A stretch of 64,000 bases of DNA from Sphingobacterium athyrii. Lineage in GTDB: Bacteria; Bacteroidota; Bacteroidia; Sphingobacteriales; Sphingobacteriaceae. The stretch is taken from positions 372,001 through 436,000 of the forward strand of contig NZ_QCXX01000005.1 of assembly GCF_003071065.1 (NCBI RefSeq), read 5' to 3'. Each line of letters starts with the position of its first letter. The first letter of the stretch is position 1. The notes under the pieces are model-generated. The model did not search any database and was not told where the DNA came from. It saw nothing but the letters and a program-made list of their open reading frames with translations. Below, piece after piece: positions 27,181 to 36,594 of the stretch. Made by a program: the position numbers and the translations under genes.

Positions 27181-28218
27181 ATGAAATTATTCAATTTTGT
27201 GGGCATGGCTATGCTTTGCCTTTCTTTTACGAGCATAAGGGCACAGGATCTGAAGGATCTTAGAGCAAAACCAGATACCATAATTTCTGTACAAAAAGAG
27301 CAACCTTTAAATATCAAAACCATTCGTCCGGTGGTACCCAAGCTCAATCTTGAAGTAGATTACTGGAAGCATTGGACCAAGTTTGGTATCAATTTAAACC
27401 AGGCATCCTTTAATGATAACTGGAAAGGTGGTGGTGTCGGTTCCATCGCTGTTGGCCTCAACGCCAATCATAAATCAGACTATACGCGGGACAACTTTAA
27501 TTTTGTGACCGAGGTAGACCTTCGTTACGGTAAGATCAAGAATACGAATAATATCGCTAAAAAGAACAATGACCGGATATTTTGGGATAACAAGTTATCC
27601 TATAAATTGTCGGCAAACTGGGCTTTGTTTACATCGGTTACCTTTGAATCGCAATTTGATGCGGGTTATAAGTATAAAACCGTGAATGGCAAAGACACTA
27701 TAGATTACATTGAAAATGCCTTTATGGCGCCCGCCTATCTAACGGAATCATTCGGTCTTGAATATAAGCCGAGCAATGAGTTTTCGTTACGTTTTGGTAC
27801 AGGTACCGCGCGGCAGACCTTTATTTTGGATGAGCGAGTAAAACCTCGTTCCGGAGAAGGTTTTTTTCAGAAGTACGGTTATTATAGAGACCCTAACAAC
27901 CCTACGGTAGGAACAGGGGAACGATTTGGTGTCAAAGAAGACCGTTCTTTTGCGAATGCGCTCGCTTTCCAGCTTACGGGCAACCTGGATAAGAACTTTA
28001 CGGATAAATTGAATGTGAAGGCACGTTACAATCTCTTCGCGGACTATGAGAAGATTTCGGATCCGACCCATCGTCTGGATGTTACCGTAACAGCAAAAGT
28101 GACCCGGGTAATCAACGTCAATCTAAACGGCATTATGATCTATGATCCGGATGTTATTTCAAGAGTTCAGTTGAGCCAGTCGTTGGCCATGGGAATTGTA
28201 TATAGTTTACCAAAATAA
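27181..28218 (+). CDS. DUF3078 outer-membrane beta-barrel protein
   Basis: 345 aa with a signal peptide (cleavage near RAQD, residue 22). The DUF3078 hallmark is the W-rich start of the barrel (YWKHWTKFGINLNQASFNDNWKGGGVGS, about residues 60-87). Alternating aromatic strands follow to the end. It is probably an outer-membrane barrel of unknown transport role. The stop codon overlaps the amidase start by one base. Confidence 0.88.
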   Translation: MKLFNFVGMAMLCLSFTSIRAQDLKDLRAKPDTIISVQKEQPLNIKTIRPVVPKLNLEVDYWKHWTKFGINLNQASFNDNWKGGGVGSIAVGLNANHKSDYTRDNFNFVTEVDLRYGKIKNTNNIAKKNNDRIFWDNKLSYKLSANWALFTSVTFESQFDAGYKYKTVNGKDTIDYIENAFMAPAYLTESFGLEYKPSNEFSLRFGTGTARQTFILDERVKPRSGEGFFQKYGYYRDPNNPTVGTGERFGVKEDRSFANALAFQLTGNLDKNFTDKLNVKARYNLFADYEKISDPTHRLDVTVTAKVTRVINVNLNGIMIYDPDVISRVQLSQSLAMGIVYSLPK

Positions 28219-29090
28219 TGTTTAGACCAGTGTCAATTGGGATCATACTTGCTGTGTTGATGTCTTTGGCGAGCTGTAAGTCCAAGGGACATGCCGCTGT
28301 GTCCAAACCGTTGGTCGCTTCTTTTGCCCCGGCAGTTGTCCTGGAGGAAAAAGTTGTTGAGGTCAAGCCCGATACAAATCAATTGACACCCCAGGAGAGA
28401 AAGGTAATCTTCCTGCAGAAAACCGGGGTTCACCCCGAATGGCGTCAAGCAGAAGCTATTCACTATGATGTTCGCAAGCCAAACTTTGTGATTATCCACC
28501 ATACGGCACAAGATAGCGTCGCTCAGACCATCAAGACATTCCAGGTTCCACGGACCAAGGTGAGTTCACATTATGTGATCGGCCGCAACGGTGAGATTAT
28601 CCAGATGCTGAATGACTATGTCCGCTCGTGGCATGCCGGTGTTGCAAAGTGGGGATCCATTGTGGACATGAATTCCTGCTCTATCGGAATAGAATTGGAC
28701 AATAATGGCAGGGAGCCTTTTCCAGATGCCCAGATCAATTCGCTGATGACGGTGTTGGATACTTTAAAATCACGCTATCTGATCCCTGACAATAACTTTA
28801 TCGGTCATGCAGATATCGCTCCCTCGCGCAAGAATGACCCCAGTGTATTCTTCCCCTGGAAGAAGCTTGCGGAAAGAGGATTTGGTATCTGGTATGATGA
28901 AGGCCAACTAATTAGCCCTCCTGATAATTTTAATGCCAGTGATGCGCTTAAAATCATCGGGTATGATACCTCTAACCTAAAGGCAGCGATCGTCGCATTT
29001 AAGCGGAAATTTATCGTGCGGGACACAACACCCGAGCTGACGGTGTATGATAAGAGCGTACTTTACAATATTTATAAAAAATACCAATAG
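28218..29090 (+). CDS. N-acetylmuramoyl-L-alanine amidase lipoprotein
   Basis: 290 aa with a lipobox (LMSLASCKS, Cys about 20). The Amidase_2 (PGRP-like) fold shows zinc ligands in FVIIHHTAQDSV (about residue 92), in SWHAGVAKW and in GHADIAPSRKNDPSVFFPW (about 195). NSCSIGIELDNNG is the usual strand. It cuts the MurNAc-L-Ala bond, probably at the periplasmic face. It overlaps the DUF3078 gene by one base and ends in a strong terminator. Confidence 0.94.
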   Translation: MFRPVSIGIILAVLMSLASCKSKGHAAVSKPLVASFAPAVVLEEKVVEVKPDTNQLTPQERKVIFLQKTGVHPEWRQAEAIHYDVRKPNFVIIHHTAQDSVAQTIKTFQVPRTKVSSHYVIGRNGEIIQMLNDYVRSWHAGVAKWGSIVDMNSCSIGIELDNNGREPFPDAQINSLMTVLDTLKSRYLIPDNNFIGHADIAPSRKNDPSVFFPWKKLAERGFGIWYDEGQLISPPDNFNASDALKIIGYDTSNLKAAIVAFKRKFIVRDTTPELTVYDKSVLYNIYKKYQ

Positions 29091-29155
29091 GCTTTCTAAA
29101 AGCGAATCATGATCCATGCTATCAAATAAGAGGTTGGTATCTCGGTTTATTACAT

Positions 29156-29190
29156 GAAAAGTCCGGATTCATTGCGAATCCGGACTTTTC
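29156..29190 (+). terminator. Terminator after amidase gene
   Basis: 15-bp perfect stem GAAAAGTCCGGATTC / GAATCCGGACTTTTC with a 5-nt loop. Confidence 0.92.
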
Positions 29191-29302
29191 ATATACTATT
29201 CGCGGGCCGATTAAAATACGCGCTTTAAATAAAATGCTGATTCGTAATCAGGGTCTTTGTTTACGGGCCGTTTACCGCTACCCTATTTTTTATGGATTGT
29301 TG

Positions 29303-31018
29303 CTATGGATTACTGCTCCTATTTGATGCCGTGGTATCATTTCTGAGCGAAAGCTGTATAAAATACGCGATTATCATTACCGCCACACAGCCGATGAGAT
29401 TCAGCCATAGAAAAGGGATTTTATCGAGATACCAGATGCCAATAACCATGATCTCAGAGAGGATCGCAGCGATAAAAACGGCTTTCCCCTGAATTTTTTT
29501 TAGATAGAAAGCGACGATAAATATTCCGAGTATCGTGCCGTAGAATAAAGACCCTAGAATATTTACCGCTTCCAAAAGATTGCCCAGTCTGTTTGCATAA
29601 AGCGCGATAACGACGGTAAAAATTCCCCAGATCAAGGTAAATATACGTGACCAGAAGAGATCCTGCCTTTCGGTTGCGTTGCGGTTTATAAAACGTTTGT
29701 AGATATCTATGGTTGTGGTTGAAGCCAGGGAATTAATTGCACTGGCCGTAGAGCCCATGGATGCCAGGAAAATAACGGCGATCAGTAAACCGATCAGGCC
29801 TTTCGGAAATGCTTTGGTTACAAACGAAAGGAATACATAGTTATTATCGTTTGTTTCGGCTGCCGGATTGTTCTTCTTGATCAGTGTCAGTGTACTGTCT
29901 TTCACTTGCTGCATCTGTGCATTCAGTTGATGCAATGCCGAGCGTGAGGCCTCGATGCCCCCCTGATCTTCCTGATCTAGCGCAGTACTGAGGCCATTGA
30001 CGAGAGATTCACGCTGTTGGAATAGCTGCGTATGTTTTTGTTCAAGCTCTTGATAGGACGCCGCATATTGACTTTCTTTCAACTTCTGTACTTCGACCTG
30101 GTTAAAGAAAATCGGTGGTTGATGGTATTGATAGTAGGTAAATACCAGGACACCGATCAGTAGGATGGCAAATTGCATGGGGACTTTCAAAAGTCCGTTC
30201 ATAATTAGTCCCATTCTACTCTCTTTTATGGATGAACCGGTGAGATAACGGCCTACTTGGCTCTGGTCGGTTCCGAAATAAGAAAGCTGCAGAAAAAAAC
30301 CTCCGATCAGCCCCGTCCACAGCGTATAGTTGTTATTCAGGTCAAAAGTGAAGTCCAGTGCATTGGTTTTACCCGATTTACCGGCGATATGAAGCGCTTT
30401 AGAAAGACCGATATCTGCCGGGAGCAAATGGATGACGAGCATACCTGCGATAAGCAATGATCCAAAGATAATGCTCATCTGGAGCAACTGTGTATGGGAT
30501 ACAGCTTTTGTCCCTCCATAGGTGGTGTAGATAACCACAAAGCTTCCGATGATCAGGGTCGTTAGTGTCAGGTCGATATGAAGGATAGTGGAAATGATCA
30601 GCGACGGTGCAAAGATGGTGATGCCAGTGGAGATACCCCGTTGGATCAAAAATAGCAATGCGGTAAGCCCACGGGTTTTGACATCGAAGCGTTTCTCCAG
30701 GAATTCATAAGCCGTGAAGACTTTAAGTCTGTGAAATATCGGGATAAAAGTGATACAGAGTACAATCATGGCCAGCGGAAGACCAAAATAGAACTGTACA
30801 AAACTCATTCCCGAAGAGTAAGCCAATCCGGGAGCGGAAAGAAAAGTAATGGCACTCGCCTGAGTGGCCATTACCGAAAGCCCTACATGGTACCAGGGCA
30901 AAGAACGATTGCCCAAAAGATAACCATCAATATTTTTTATACCTCTACTTTTATAGATGCCATAAGCGACAATCGACAGAAGTGTTAGTAATAAAACGGC
31001 CCAGTCTACTGTACTCAT
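29303..31018 (-). CDS. Sodium:solute symporter (SSS family)
   Basis: 571 aa with about 13 membrane segments. The SSS core is present (GNRSLPWYHVGLSVMATQASAIT, TTYGGTKAVSHTQLLQ, FYGTILGIFIVAFYL). A hydrophilic coiled-coil insertion of about 80 residues (about 303-385) separates two core helices. The start codon overlaps the stop of a 30-residue ORF (ATGA). The upstream operon partner is a PIG-L deacetylase, which suggests uptake of an amino-sugar or related compound; that is inference. Confidence 0.92.
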   Translation of the reverse strand: MSTVDWAVLLLTLLSIVAYGIYKSRGIKNIDGYLLGNRSLPWYHVGLSVMATQASAITFLSAPGLAYSSGMSFVQFYFGLPLAMIVLCITFIPIFHRLKVFTAYEFLEKRFDVKTRGLTALLFLIQRGISTGITIFAPSLIISTILHIDLTLTTLIIGSFVVIYTTYGGTKAVSHTQLLQMSIIFGSLLIAGMLVIHLLPADIGLSKALHIAGKSGKTNALDFTFDLNNNYTLWTGLIGGFFLQLSYFGTDQSQVGRYLTGSSIKESRMGLIMNGLLKVPMQFAILLIGVLVFTYYQYHQPPIFFNQVEVQKLKESQYAASYQELEQKHTQLFQQRESLVNGLSTALDQEDQGGIEASRSALHQLNAQMQQVKDSTLTLIKKNNPAAETNDNNYVFLSFVTKAFPKGLIGLLIAVIFLASMGSTASAINSLASTTTIDIYKRFINRNATERQDLFWSRIFTLIWGIFTVVIALYANRLGNLLEAVNILGSLFYGTILGIFIVAFYLKKIQGKAVFIAAILSEIMVIGIWYLDKIPFLWLNLIGCVAVMIIAYFIQLSLRNDTTASNRSSNP

Positions 31019-31107
31019 GAATAATGTTTCGTAAAAAAGTACAGAAAAAGGATAAATATAAATAGCCAGATAACGACCATCCAGTAGTAACGTTTCCAGC
31101 TATTCAT
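31015..31107 (-). CDS. 30-residue single-span membrane protein upstream of the symporter
   Basis: ATG at 31107 reads MNSWKRYYWM, then a hydrophobic run (about residues 11-25), then FTKHYS and stop. The stop TGA overlaps the symporter ATG (ATGA at 31018-31015), a translational-coupling arrangement. A basic-aromatic head followed by one membrane span resembles small subunits of transporters. It is too short for ordinary gene callers. I do not recognise a family. Confidence 0.65.
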   Translation of the reverse strand: MNSWKRYYWMVVIWLFIFILFLYFFTKHYS

Positions 31108-31114
31108 CCTATTT

Positions 31115-31324
31115 TTATCTATCTGAGGGCTTTTGAGGATAGATAACACTGTTAAAAAAAGCAGCGATAATCAATCCGATAACCGCACCGCCGATGATAC
31201 TTAAAAATGTTTCATTTGCAGTGAATCCAATTAATGCACCAAATATTACAGCGACCAAAAGGATGATTCCTTTTGCTTTTCCGGCATCTATCGTTGTGCA
31301 ATTGTTGTCAATCTGATTTTCCAT
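31115..31324 (-). CDS. Small two-span membrane protein
   Basis: 69 aa with two Gly/Ala/Ile-rich spans (about residues 17-34 and 39-59) separated by a short FTANETFLSI loop. The N-terminus is polar and may carry a Cys (NNCTTID). It lies 9 bp after the PIG-L gene and 7 bp before the 30-residue ORF, so the four genes look like one operon. The role is unknown. Confidence 0.75.
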   Translation of the reverse strand: MENQIDNNCTTIDAGKAKGIILLVAVIFGALIGFTANETFLSIIGGAVIGLIIAAFFNSVIYPQKPSDR

Positions 31325-31333
31325 TGTGATATT

Positions 31334-33820
31334 CTATTTTGATTTTGATAACAAATTTACAAATAATCTGTAAGCTCCGGGAATTCCTGCGGGTAATTGT
31401 CTAAAAAAAGATAGTGATGTATAGACAAATTTTCCTTTCCCATAGTCTGCGATCAACAGAGCCCCTTTATGCAACGGTTCACCCGGATCTTGCATGGCGA
31501 GGGGTGTACGGTATCTTTTGTCGACATTTTCAGCGAAATACAAACCTCTTTCCTGCACCCAATTGTCAAAGTCGACTTTTGTAATTTTATTGGGATAATT
31601 GAAAATCGGATCTTTTTCGTCAAAATGAACGGCGGCAAGTTCATCGGTGACCCGGCTTCTCCCAAGGCTGAATGCATAGGGACCGAAATTTTTTGAAACC
31701 AGTCCGTTGCTCACGTTATATTGCTCAACGACAGTGCCTCCGGTATTGACATAGTCAAACAGCTTGTTCTGAATCTGTGCGATATCTTTATTGACATTGA
31801 AGATTCTGACACCCAAGATGATCGCGTCATAGCCCGATAGGTCACTTTTTAAAAGCTGTTCACTGGTCAGTATGTCCACTTTGATGCCAATCGCACTGAG
31901 CGATTCAGGAATAAGGTCTCCTGCACCATGGATGTAGGCTACTTTTTTAACCGTATTGATCAGGTTGATATTGCTCATTTTTATCGCAACATCAGGAAAG
32001 TAAACAATCTCTGGAATATGGTTATAACCAATTGTTTTTATCTCTTTTAGTCTATCCTTTTGATCAACTCGGAAAAGAAGTGTATCAATGGATGAAATAG
32101 CCGGATTCAAAGGGCTTATTGTGATTTCTTTTGATAGCCTGTTGACGTCTGGGGTAAACTGCAGTTCAAATGAAGCAGGATTTATTTCCCAGCCTTTTAT
32201 TCCAATTGGCGTTATATGAAATGACTGTGCGGGTGTCTGTCCATTTTTTTGGAATGAAATATTTACTTTGACAGATTGGGCATTTTGGGTCAGAGCCAGT
32301 GGGCTCGAACTCTTTGCTGTGAGCTGTGGCAGAATGACGACCGGATTATAGATTTCGCCACGGACAGGGTCCGTATACTTATATTGTATATGTTGGTCAA
32401 ATGTGACGGTGGTACCGTTGATCATTAATTCAAAGCGTACTTTTGGATGATTCGGGTTTTCGGGGTAACCGGTGAGATTGAAGTCCCTGACATTAAACTT
32501 CCCTTTGGCGTGCGGTTCATTCAGCCAATAGGGTTGTGTAGCGTTTGTCGCACGTACCGAAATAGTATCCTTTAAAAGAAGGTTGCTGACCAGATTTTTA
32601 TGGATCTCTTTGCCATTGAGCTTCACCAGTTGTACGGTAACATCCGGACGTCTCGCAATAATGGCGTTGTCGACATTGATCTGATCATCCAATGCATAAT
32701 CCGGGTTTTTTGCGATACTTTCAAACCAGATCCCGCCGCAGGCAAGGATCAATTTTTCGACTTCTTTTTTCTTTTGATCCCGCCAGTAATCATCCTTGAT
32801 CTGGTCGAGTGCTTTATAAAGCTGGAGCAGATCAGGTAAGGCCGATTCCGGTTTGTCGATCTGATAGTTTTGATTGATTTTTGCGATCAATGATTGTACC
32901 GTTCCGCTATTTGGTATTCGTTTCCAGGAAGTATCTATTGCTTCCAACGGAGAAGCTGTTGCGGGGGCACCGTCGACATATTCAAAATATTCAATGGAAG
33001 AGCCACGTTGGGCGGCAGATCCGAAGCCCTGGCTTTTGTGGGAAGAGCGGCTATGCGCGGCAATTTCACCGTATGAGGCACCTATCAGCGCATTGTAGTT
33101 ACCGATGTCCACTTTGAGCTGGTCTTCACGCGTATTGTCCTGTCCGCCAAAGTTAAAGGTATTCCAGAGGAGGCGTTTCGCCTGCCAGGGTTTTACATAT
33201 TGAAGCTGTTCCGGAAACTGCTTAGGGTCAGCAGCGGCTTTGAATGCTTCATGTGCCAGCATTGCGGAGGCCTGATGATGCCCATGGCCACCCCTGGCAT
33301 CAGGTGGAAACCTCGTTATGATCAGGTCAGGTCTGAATTTGCGGATCAACCATACTGCTTCGGCGAGCACCCGTTGTTTGTCCCAAAAGTCAAATGTTTC
33401 CTCGGGTGTCTTTGAAAAGCCAAAATCGTAAGCTGAAGAGAAAAATTGTTCCCCTTTGTCGATCTTTCTCGCAGCAAGAAGCTCCTGCGTACGGATCAGT
33501 CCCAATTCAACGCCTTGTTCGGTGCCGATAAGATTCTGTCCCCCGTCACCACGGGTCAGGGATAAATAACCCGTTCTATATTTTTTCTCCTGGGCCAGCC
33601 AGGCGATCAGTCGGGTATTTTCGTCATCCGGATGTGCGGCAAAGTACAGAACGGAGCCTAAAACATTCAATTTTTCCAGGTTGAGCTTAATCTCGGCGGC
33701 ATTCCACTGGGGATTTTGTGCTTGTACAGTTGACTTTGACAGCATGCTGGCCAATAGAACAATGACAGAAAGAAAGGGTTTTCGCATGCCTAAAGATAAA
33801 GATTTCATCCAAAACAGCAT
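31334..33820 (-). CDS. PIG-L family deacetylase, large secreted form
   Basis: 828 aa. The N-terminal third is a PIG-L/LmbE zinc deacetylase: metal-binding HPDDENTRLIAWLA (about residue 63) and GHGHHQASAMLAHEAF (about 180), with TRGDGGQNLIGTEQG. These enzymes remove N-acetyl groups from GlcNAc-like sugars. The rest is beta-sandwich domains and a C-terminal glutamine-amidotransferase-like region (LSGYDAIILGVRIFNVN). There is a signal peptide ending STVQAQ. Starts at 33820, 33808 or 33787 are possible; the last gives the tidiest signal peptide. Confidence 0.9.
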   Translation of the reverse strand: MLFWMKSLSLGMRKPFLSVIVLLASMLSKSTVQAQNPQWNAAEIKLNLEKLNVLGSVLYFAAHPDDENTRLIAWLAQEKKYRTGYLSLTRGDGGQNLIGTEQGVELGLIRTQELLAARKIDKGEQFFSSAYDFGFSKTPEETFDFWDKQRVLAEAVWLIRKFRPDLIITRFPPDARGGHGHHQASAMLAHEAFKAAADPKQFPEQLQYVKPWQAKRLLWNTFNFGGQDNTREDQLKVDIGNYNALIGASYGEIAAHSRSSHKSQGFGSAAQRGSSIEYFEYVDGAPATASPLEAIDTSWKRIPNSGTVQSLIAKINQNYQIDKPESALPDLLQLYKALDQIKDDYWRDQKKKEVEKLILACGGIWFESIAKNPDYALDDQINVDNAIIARRPDVTVQLVKLNGKEIHKNLVSNLLLKDTISVRATNATQPYWLNEPHAKGKFNVRDFNLTGYPENPNHPKVRFELMINGTTVTFDQHIQYKYTDPVRGEIYNPVVILPQLTAKSSSPLALTQNAQSVKVNISFQKNGQTPAQSFHITPIGIKGWEINPASFELQFTPDVNRLSKEITISPLNPAISSIDTLLFRVDQKDRLKEIKTIGYNHIPEIVYFPDVAIKMSNINLINTVKKVAYIHGAGDLIPESLSAIGIKVDILTSEQLLKSDLSGYDAIILGVRIFNVNKDIAQIQNKLFDYVNTGGTVVEQYNVSNGLVSKNFGPYAFSLGRSRVTDELAAVHFDEKDPIFNYPNKITKVDFDNWVQERGLYFAENVDKRYRTPLAMQDPGEPLHKGALLIADYGKGKFVYTSLSFFRQLPAGIPGAYRLFVNLLSKSK

Positions 33821-34179
33821 CGTTGCGCATTGTAATTTTAATGTATATTATTTGCTGTAAAGAAGGTGAAAATCAGGGAAAATAAGGGCGTTAGCTTAAG
33901 ATTCGTCTAAAAATAAAAAACGGAAATTCCAACCAAGTTGAAATTTCCGTTTAACAATTAAAATATTTTTTCCTGAAACGAATTTTTAGAGAATAGTTAT
34001 TTTGTCGCTTCGCTCCAAGTGGCAACCTTTAACATAGTAAATATATGTAGAAAATATTTAGTTCTGTCAGATTCCTTCAATTAGTTTTCCACATTGCTAA
34101 ATTTTGTCAACAATTTAGCTTTTGGGCAACTAAAAATATGAAAAGAAAGTTTCACTTCAGTGTGTTTAGTCAAGCAAAA
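33821..34179. other. Intergenic stretch with one terminator
   Basis: 359 bp between the PIG-L start and the DUF6952 gene end. It holds the terminator at 33918-33952. I see nothing else clear in it. Confidence 0.5.
33918..33952 (-). terminator. Terminator for DUF6952-thioredoxin unit
   Basis: Stem AAACGGAAATT / AATTTCCGTTT with a short loop; on the minus strand it runs into T-rich sequence. Confidence 0.75.
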
Positions 34180-34434
34180 TTATTTGTCAATTGCTCCTAG
34201 AACACGTTTCATGAACATATTTAAGGCGTCTTTTTTCGAATTGCCTTCTTTTATCAATTTATCAACCTCCACGGCACCGTATAGGTTAGAAATTAATTCA
34301 CCGATCACGTCGAGTTCCTCATCTTTCAATGGAGCTTCTGTAAGAGCTTCCAATGTCTCGATGGTCTCCAGGATATAGTCTACATCATTTTGTTCGATGA
34401 ATTCTGTAAGATGTTTAATTACTGGCAGCTTCAT
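34180..34434 (-). CDS. DUF6952 family small protein
   Basis: 84 aa, acidic and helical (KHLTEFIEQNDVDYILETIETLEALTEAPLKDEELDVIGELISNLYGAVEVD). It matches the small helical proteins encoded next to thioredoxin and peroxiredoxin in Bacteroidota. The start overlaps the thioredoxin end by 20 bp, so the two are coupled. The function is unknown; a link to redox stress is suggested by context only. Confidence 0.75.
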   Translation of the reverse strand: MKLPVIKHLTEFIEQNDVDYILETIETLEALTEAPLKDEELDVIGELISNLYGAVEVDKLIKEGNSKKDALNMFMKRVLGAIDK

Positions 34435-34729
34435 TGAATAATTCTACTAATGCGTCCAACTTATTTGTTTGTACTTGATTCACCAATTTACCGTTTTTAA
34501 ATGCAGCAAATGTAGGCAGATTATTGACGTTTGCCAATTTGCGTGATTCAGGAAATTTCTCCGCATCAGCGATGATAAAAGGAACACTCTCGTTTTCACC
34601 GGACAATTTCTTGAATTTTGGTTTCATGATTTTGCAGTTACCACACCATGTAGCAGCATACTGAACCATCACAATATCGTTATTGTTTACAATTTCTTGT
34701 AAATTATCGTTTTCTAATTCTTGTAACAT
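34415..34729 (-). CDS. Thioredoxin-fold protein
   Basis: 104 aa, single thioredoxin domain. The active site is WCGNCKIMKP (CGNC, about residues 28-31) rather than the usual CGPC, and the cis-Pro region is NVNNLPTFAAFKNGKLV. The lack of a signal sequence indicates a cytoplasmic location. It lies between the DUF6952 gene (overlap 20 bp) and the peroxiredoxin gene, a plausible electron donor for the latter. Confidence 0.9.
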   Translation of the reverse strand: MLQELENDNLQEIVNNNDIVMVQYAATWCGNCKIMKPKFKKLSGENESVPFIIADAEKFPESRKLANVNNLPTFAAFKNGKLVNQVQTNKLDALVELFNEAASN

Positions 34730-34759
34730 GATTTTATTATTAAGGTGATTGATGGAGAA

Positions 34760-34793
34760 ATCAACAGGAGCCGGGATAAAGGCCCCTGTTGAT
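34760..34793 (-). promoter_or_regulatory. Hairpin between peroxiredoxin and thioredoxin genes
   Basis: ATCAACAGGAGCC pairs with GGCCCCTGTTGAT (one mismatch). No T run follows, so it may tune readthrough or mRNA stability rather than terminate. Confidence 0.5.
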
Positions 34794-34814
34794 AAGACCT
34801 GAGGTCCTTTATTG

Positions 34815-35447
34815 TTAGTGTTTAGCTAAATAATCAGCTACACCTTTTCTGTCTGCATTCATTGCATCTTTACCTTCTTCCCAGTTTGCAGGACATACTT
34901 CGCCAAATTTTTGTACGTGAGCGTAAGCGTCGATCAAGCGTAAATATTCTTTCACGTTACGGCCCAAAGGCATGTCGTTTACAGACTCGTGGAATACACG
35001 GCCAGTTTCGTCGATCAAATAAGTAGCTCTGTAAGTAACAGCAGATCCCTGTGCCAATGTACCGTACTCAGGATGCTCAACTTCTTGAACGTCCAGGATA
35101 CCCAATACGCTAGATAAGTTGCGGTTAGTATCAGCTAAAATAGGATATTCAACACCTTCGATACCACCATTATCTTTTGCAGTGTTTAACCAAGCAAAGT
35201 GAACTTCGTTTGTGTCGCAAGAAGCACCGATTAAGACTGTATTGCGTTTTTCAAATTCAGCAGCAGCCTCTTGGAACGCATGTAATTCTGTAGGACATAC
35301 AAAAGTGAAATCTTTTGGATACCAGAACAAAAGTACTTTTTTACCTTCTTTAACTGCTTTTTCGAAAATGTTGATCTGCAAATTGTCGCCTAAATAATCA
35401 ATTGCATCTACTGTAATGCTTGGAAAACTTTTACCTGTGAAACTCAT
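34815..35447 (-). CDS. 2-Cys peroxiredoxin (AhpC/TSA family)
   Basis: 210 aa from the ATG at 35447; an upstream in-frame ATG lies inside the leader region. Peroxidatic Cys is in FTFVCPTELHAFQ (about residue 52), resolving Cys in GEVCPANWEEG near the C-terminus. It reduces peroxides in the cytoplasm using a thioredoxin-type donor such as the product of the next gene. A clear promoter (TATCTTTG at 35481-35474) precedes it. Confidence 0.94.
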   Translation of the reverse strand: MSFTGKSFPSITVDAIDYLGDNLQINIFEKAVKEGKKVLLFWYPKDFTFVCPTELHAFQEAAAEFEKRNTVLIGASCDTNEVHFAWLNTAKDNGGIEGVEYPILADTNRNLSSVLGILDVQEVEHPEYGTLAQGSAVTYRATYLIDETGRVFHESVNDMPLGRNVKEYLRLIDAYAHVQKFGEVCPANWEEGKDAMNADRKGVADYLAKH

Positions 35448-35473
35448 AATATATCTTTCTTTTTTTGTTGACA

Positions 35474-35500
35474 CAAAGATAAGGCAACCCGGTTCAAAAA
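35474..35500 (-). promoter_or_regulatory. Peroxiredoxin promoter
   Basis: Minus strand TTTTTG (35500-35495), a 13-bp spacer, then TATCTTTG (35481-35474). It fits the Bacteroidota -33/-7 pattern, 26 bp ahead of the ATG. Confidence 0.7.
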
Positions 35501-35734
35501 GCGAATTGATTTTACCAATACACTATCATCAAAATCTATTATGACTAGAATATAACAATAAGTTTTTATTATATTAATATAAGGTCTTTGAGAGGCGGCG
35601 GACCGAACAGGGATTTCTTGAAAAAATAAAACAATTCATACTGGGGTAGTTACAGATTAATGCGTCAAAATAGTTGCACAATTGATGTGCAAAAGCTACT
35701 TTTGCGACGTTCTATTTCAAAATAGCGCAATGCT

Positions 35735-35815
35735 GGAGGGGTTCCAGAGCGGTCAAATGGGACGGACTGTAAATCCGTTGCTTCGGCTTCGAAGGTTCGA
35801 ATCCTTCTCCCTCCA
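35735..35815 (+). tRNA. tRNA-Tyr (GTA)
   Basis: 81 nt; acceptor GGAGGGG pairs with TCCCTCC, discriminator A. The anticodon loop CTGTAAA gives GTA. A variable arm (about GCTTCGGCTTC) is present as expected for a class II tRNA, and the T loop is GGTTCGAATCC. Confidence 0.96.
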
Positions 35816-36187
35816 CATTTTTTTCCTTTATAAATTTCACTTTAAATTTTCCTGTCAAAATTGATGAGCATATTGGGCCAACGGCTTATATAACTCCATT
35901 GATGGGAGTCTACTGCTGTTGTCCTATAGAACATATTGTAAGGATATTAAGTACTGCCTTTAAAATTTGGTGAATCTATTAAGTCTATTAAGGTATAGCC
36001 GGAACTGCCATTGTATATCATTATCGGGTGTTATACCAGCGGTGCGGTGGCAGTTGAGGTTATTGTCGGGATTCCTCACCGAATTGCTTTTTGCTTCTGA
36101 TCACGGAGTCCGGCAAAAAATATAGCATGGATTTTCAACTTGCTATTGACTTATTTATAAAATAAACCTAAGTTTGGCTTTTGAAAC
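35816..36187. other. Intergenic stretch between two tRNAs
   Basis: 372 bp. I see no plausible gene or strong hairpin; nothing else is supported. Confidence 0.45.
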
Positions 36188-36259
36188 GGCCCCGTAGTTC
36201 AACGGATAGAATAGATGTTTCCTAAACATTTGATAGCAGTTCGATTCTGCTCGGGGCTA
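36188..36259 (+). tRNA. tRNA-Arg (CCT)
   Basis: 72 nt; acceptor GGCCCCG pairs with CGGGGCT (first pair G-T), discriminator A. The anticodon loop TTCCTAA gives CCT, reading AGG. The T loop GTTCGATTC is intact. Confidence 0.92.
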
Positions 36260-36594
36260 CATAAGGAGAAGTGATGCCAGCAGTTTCGCTTTTCAATTGC
36301 AGGAGAAATACGATAAAAGTTATTTCTCCTGTTTTATTTTAATGGATAATCATCTTCGCTATTTGTATCGTTATTCCTCCCATCAGACAGTCGGTCTCCT
36401 GTCAGAATGTTTTCTTTCAGAAAAACTGTTGGTTTTCAAAATAAAATATTGGGGACAATCTTTCGTTCATGCTAAATATGGGCGTAGCAGACGAAAAACA
36501 CCCTGATAATTGGTCGCCACAAGACACCAATAGAAGCAGCGAAGTTCAAAAATCAGCAAAAAAAAGAAGAATGTATTCCCAAATACCAGTTGGA
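36260..36594. other. Intergenic stretch after tRNA-Arg
   Basis: 335 bp holding the hairpin at 36300-36336. A reading frame of about 55 codons from 36339 lacks any coding character. I see nothing else. Confidence 0.45.
36300..36336 (+). terminator. Terminator after tRNA-Arg
   Basis: Stem CAGGAGAAATA / TATTTCTCCTG with a 10-nt loop, followed by TTTTATTTT. Confidence 0.88.

Noticed and set aside
36339..36506. ORF of about 55 codons after tRNA-Arg
   Set aside because: No coding signature, and it follows a terminator-like hairpin.
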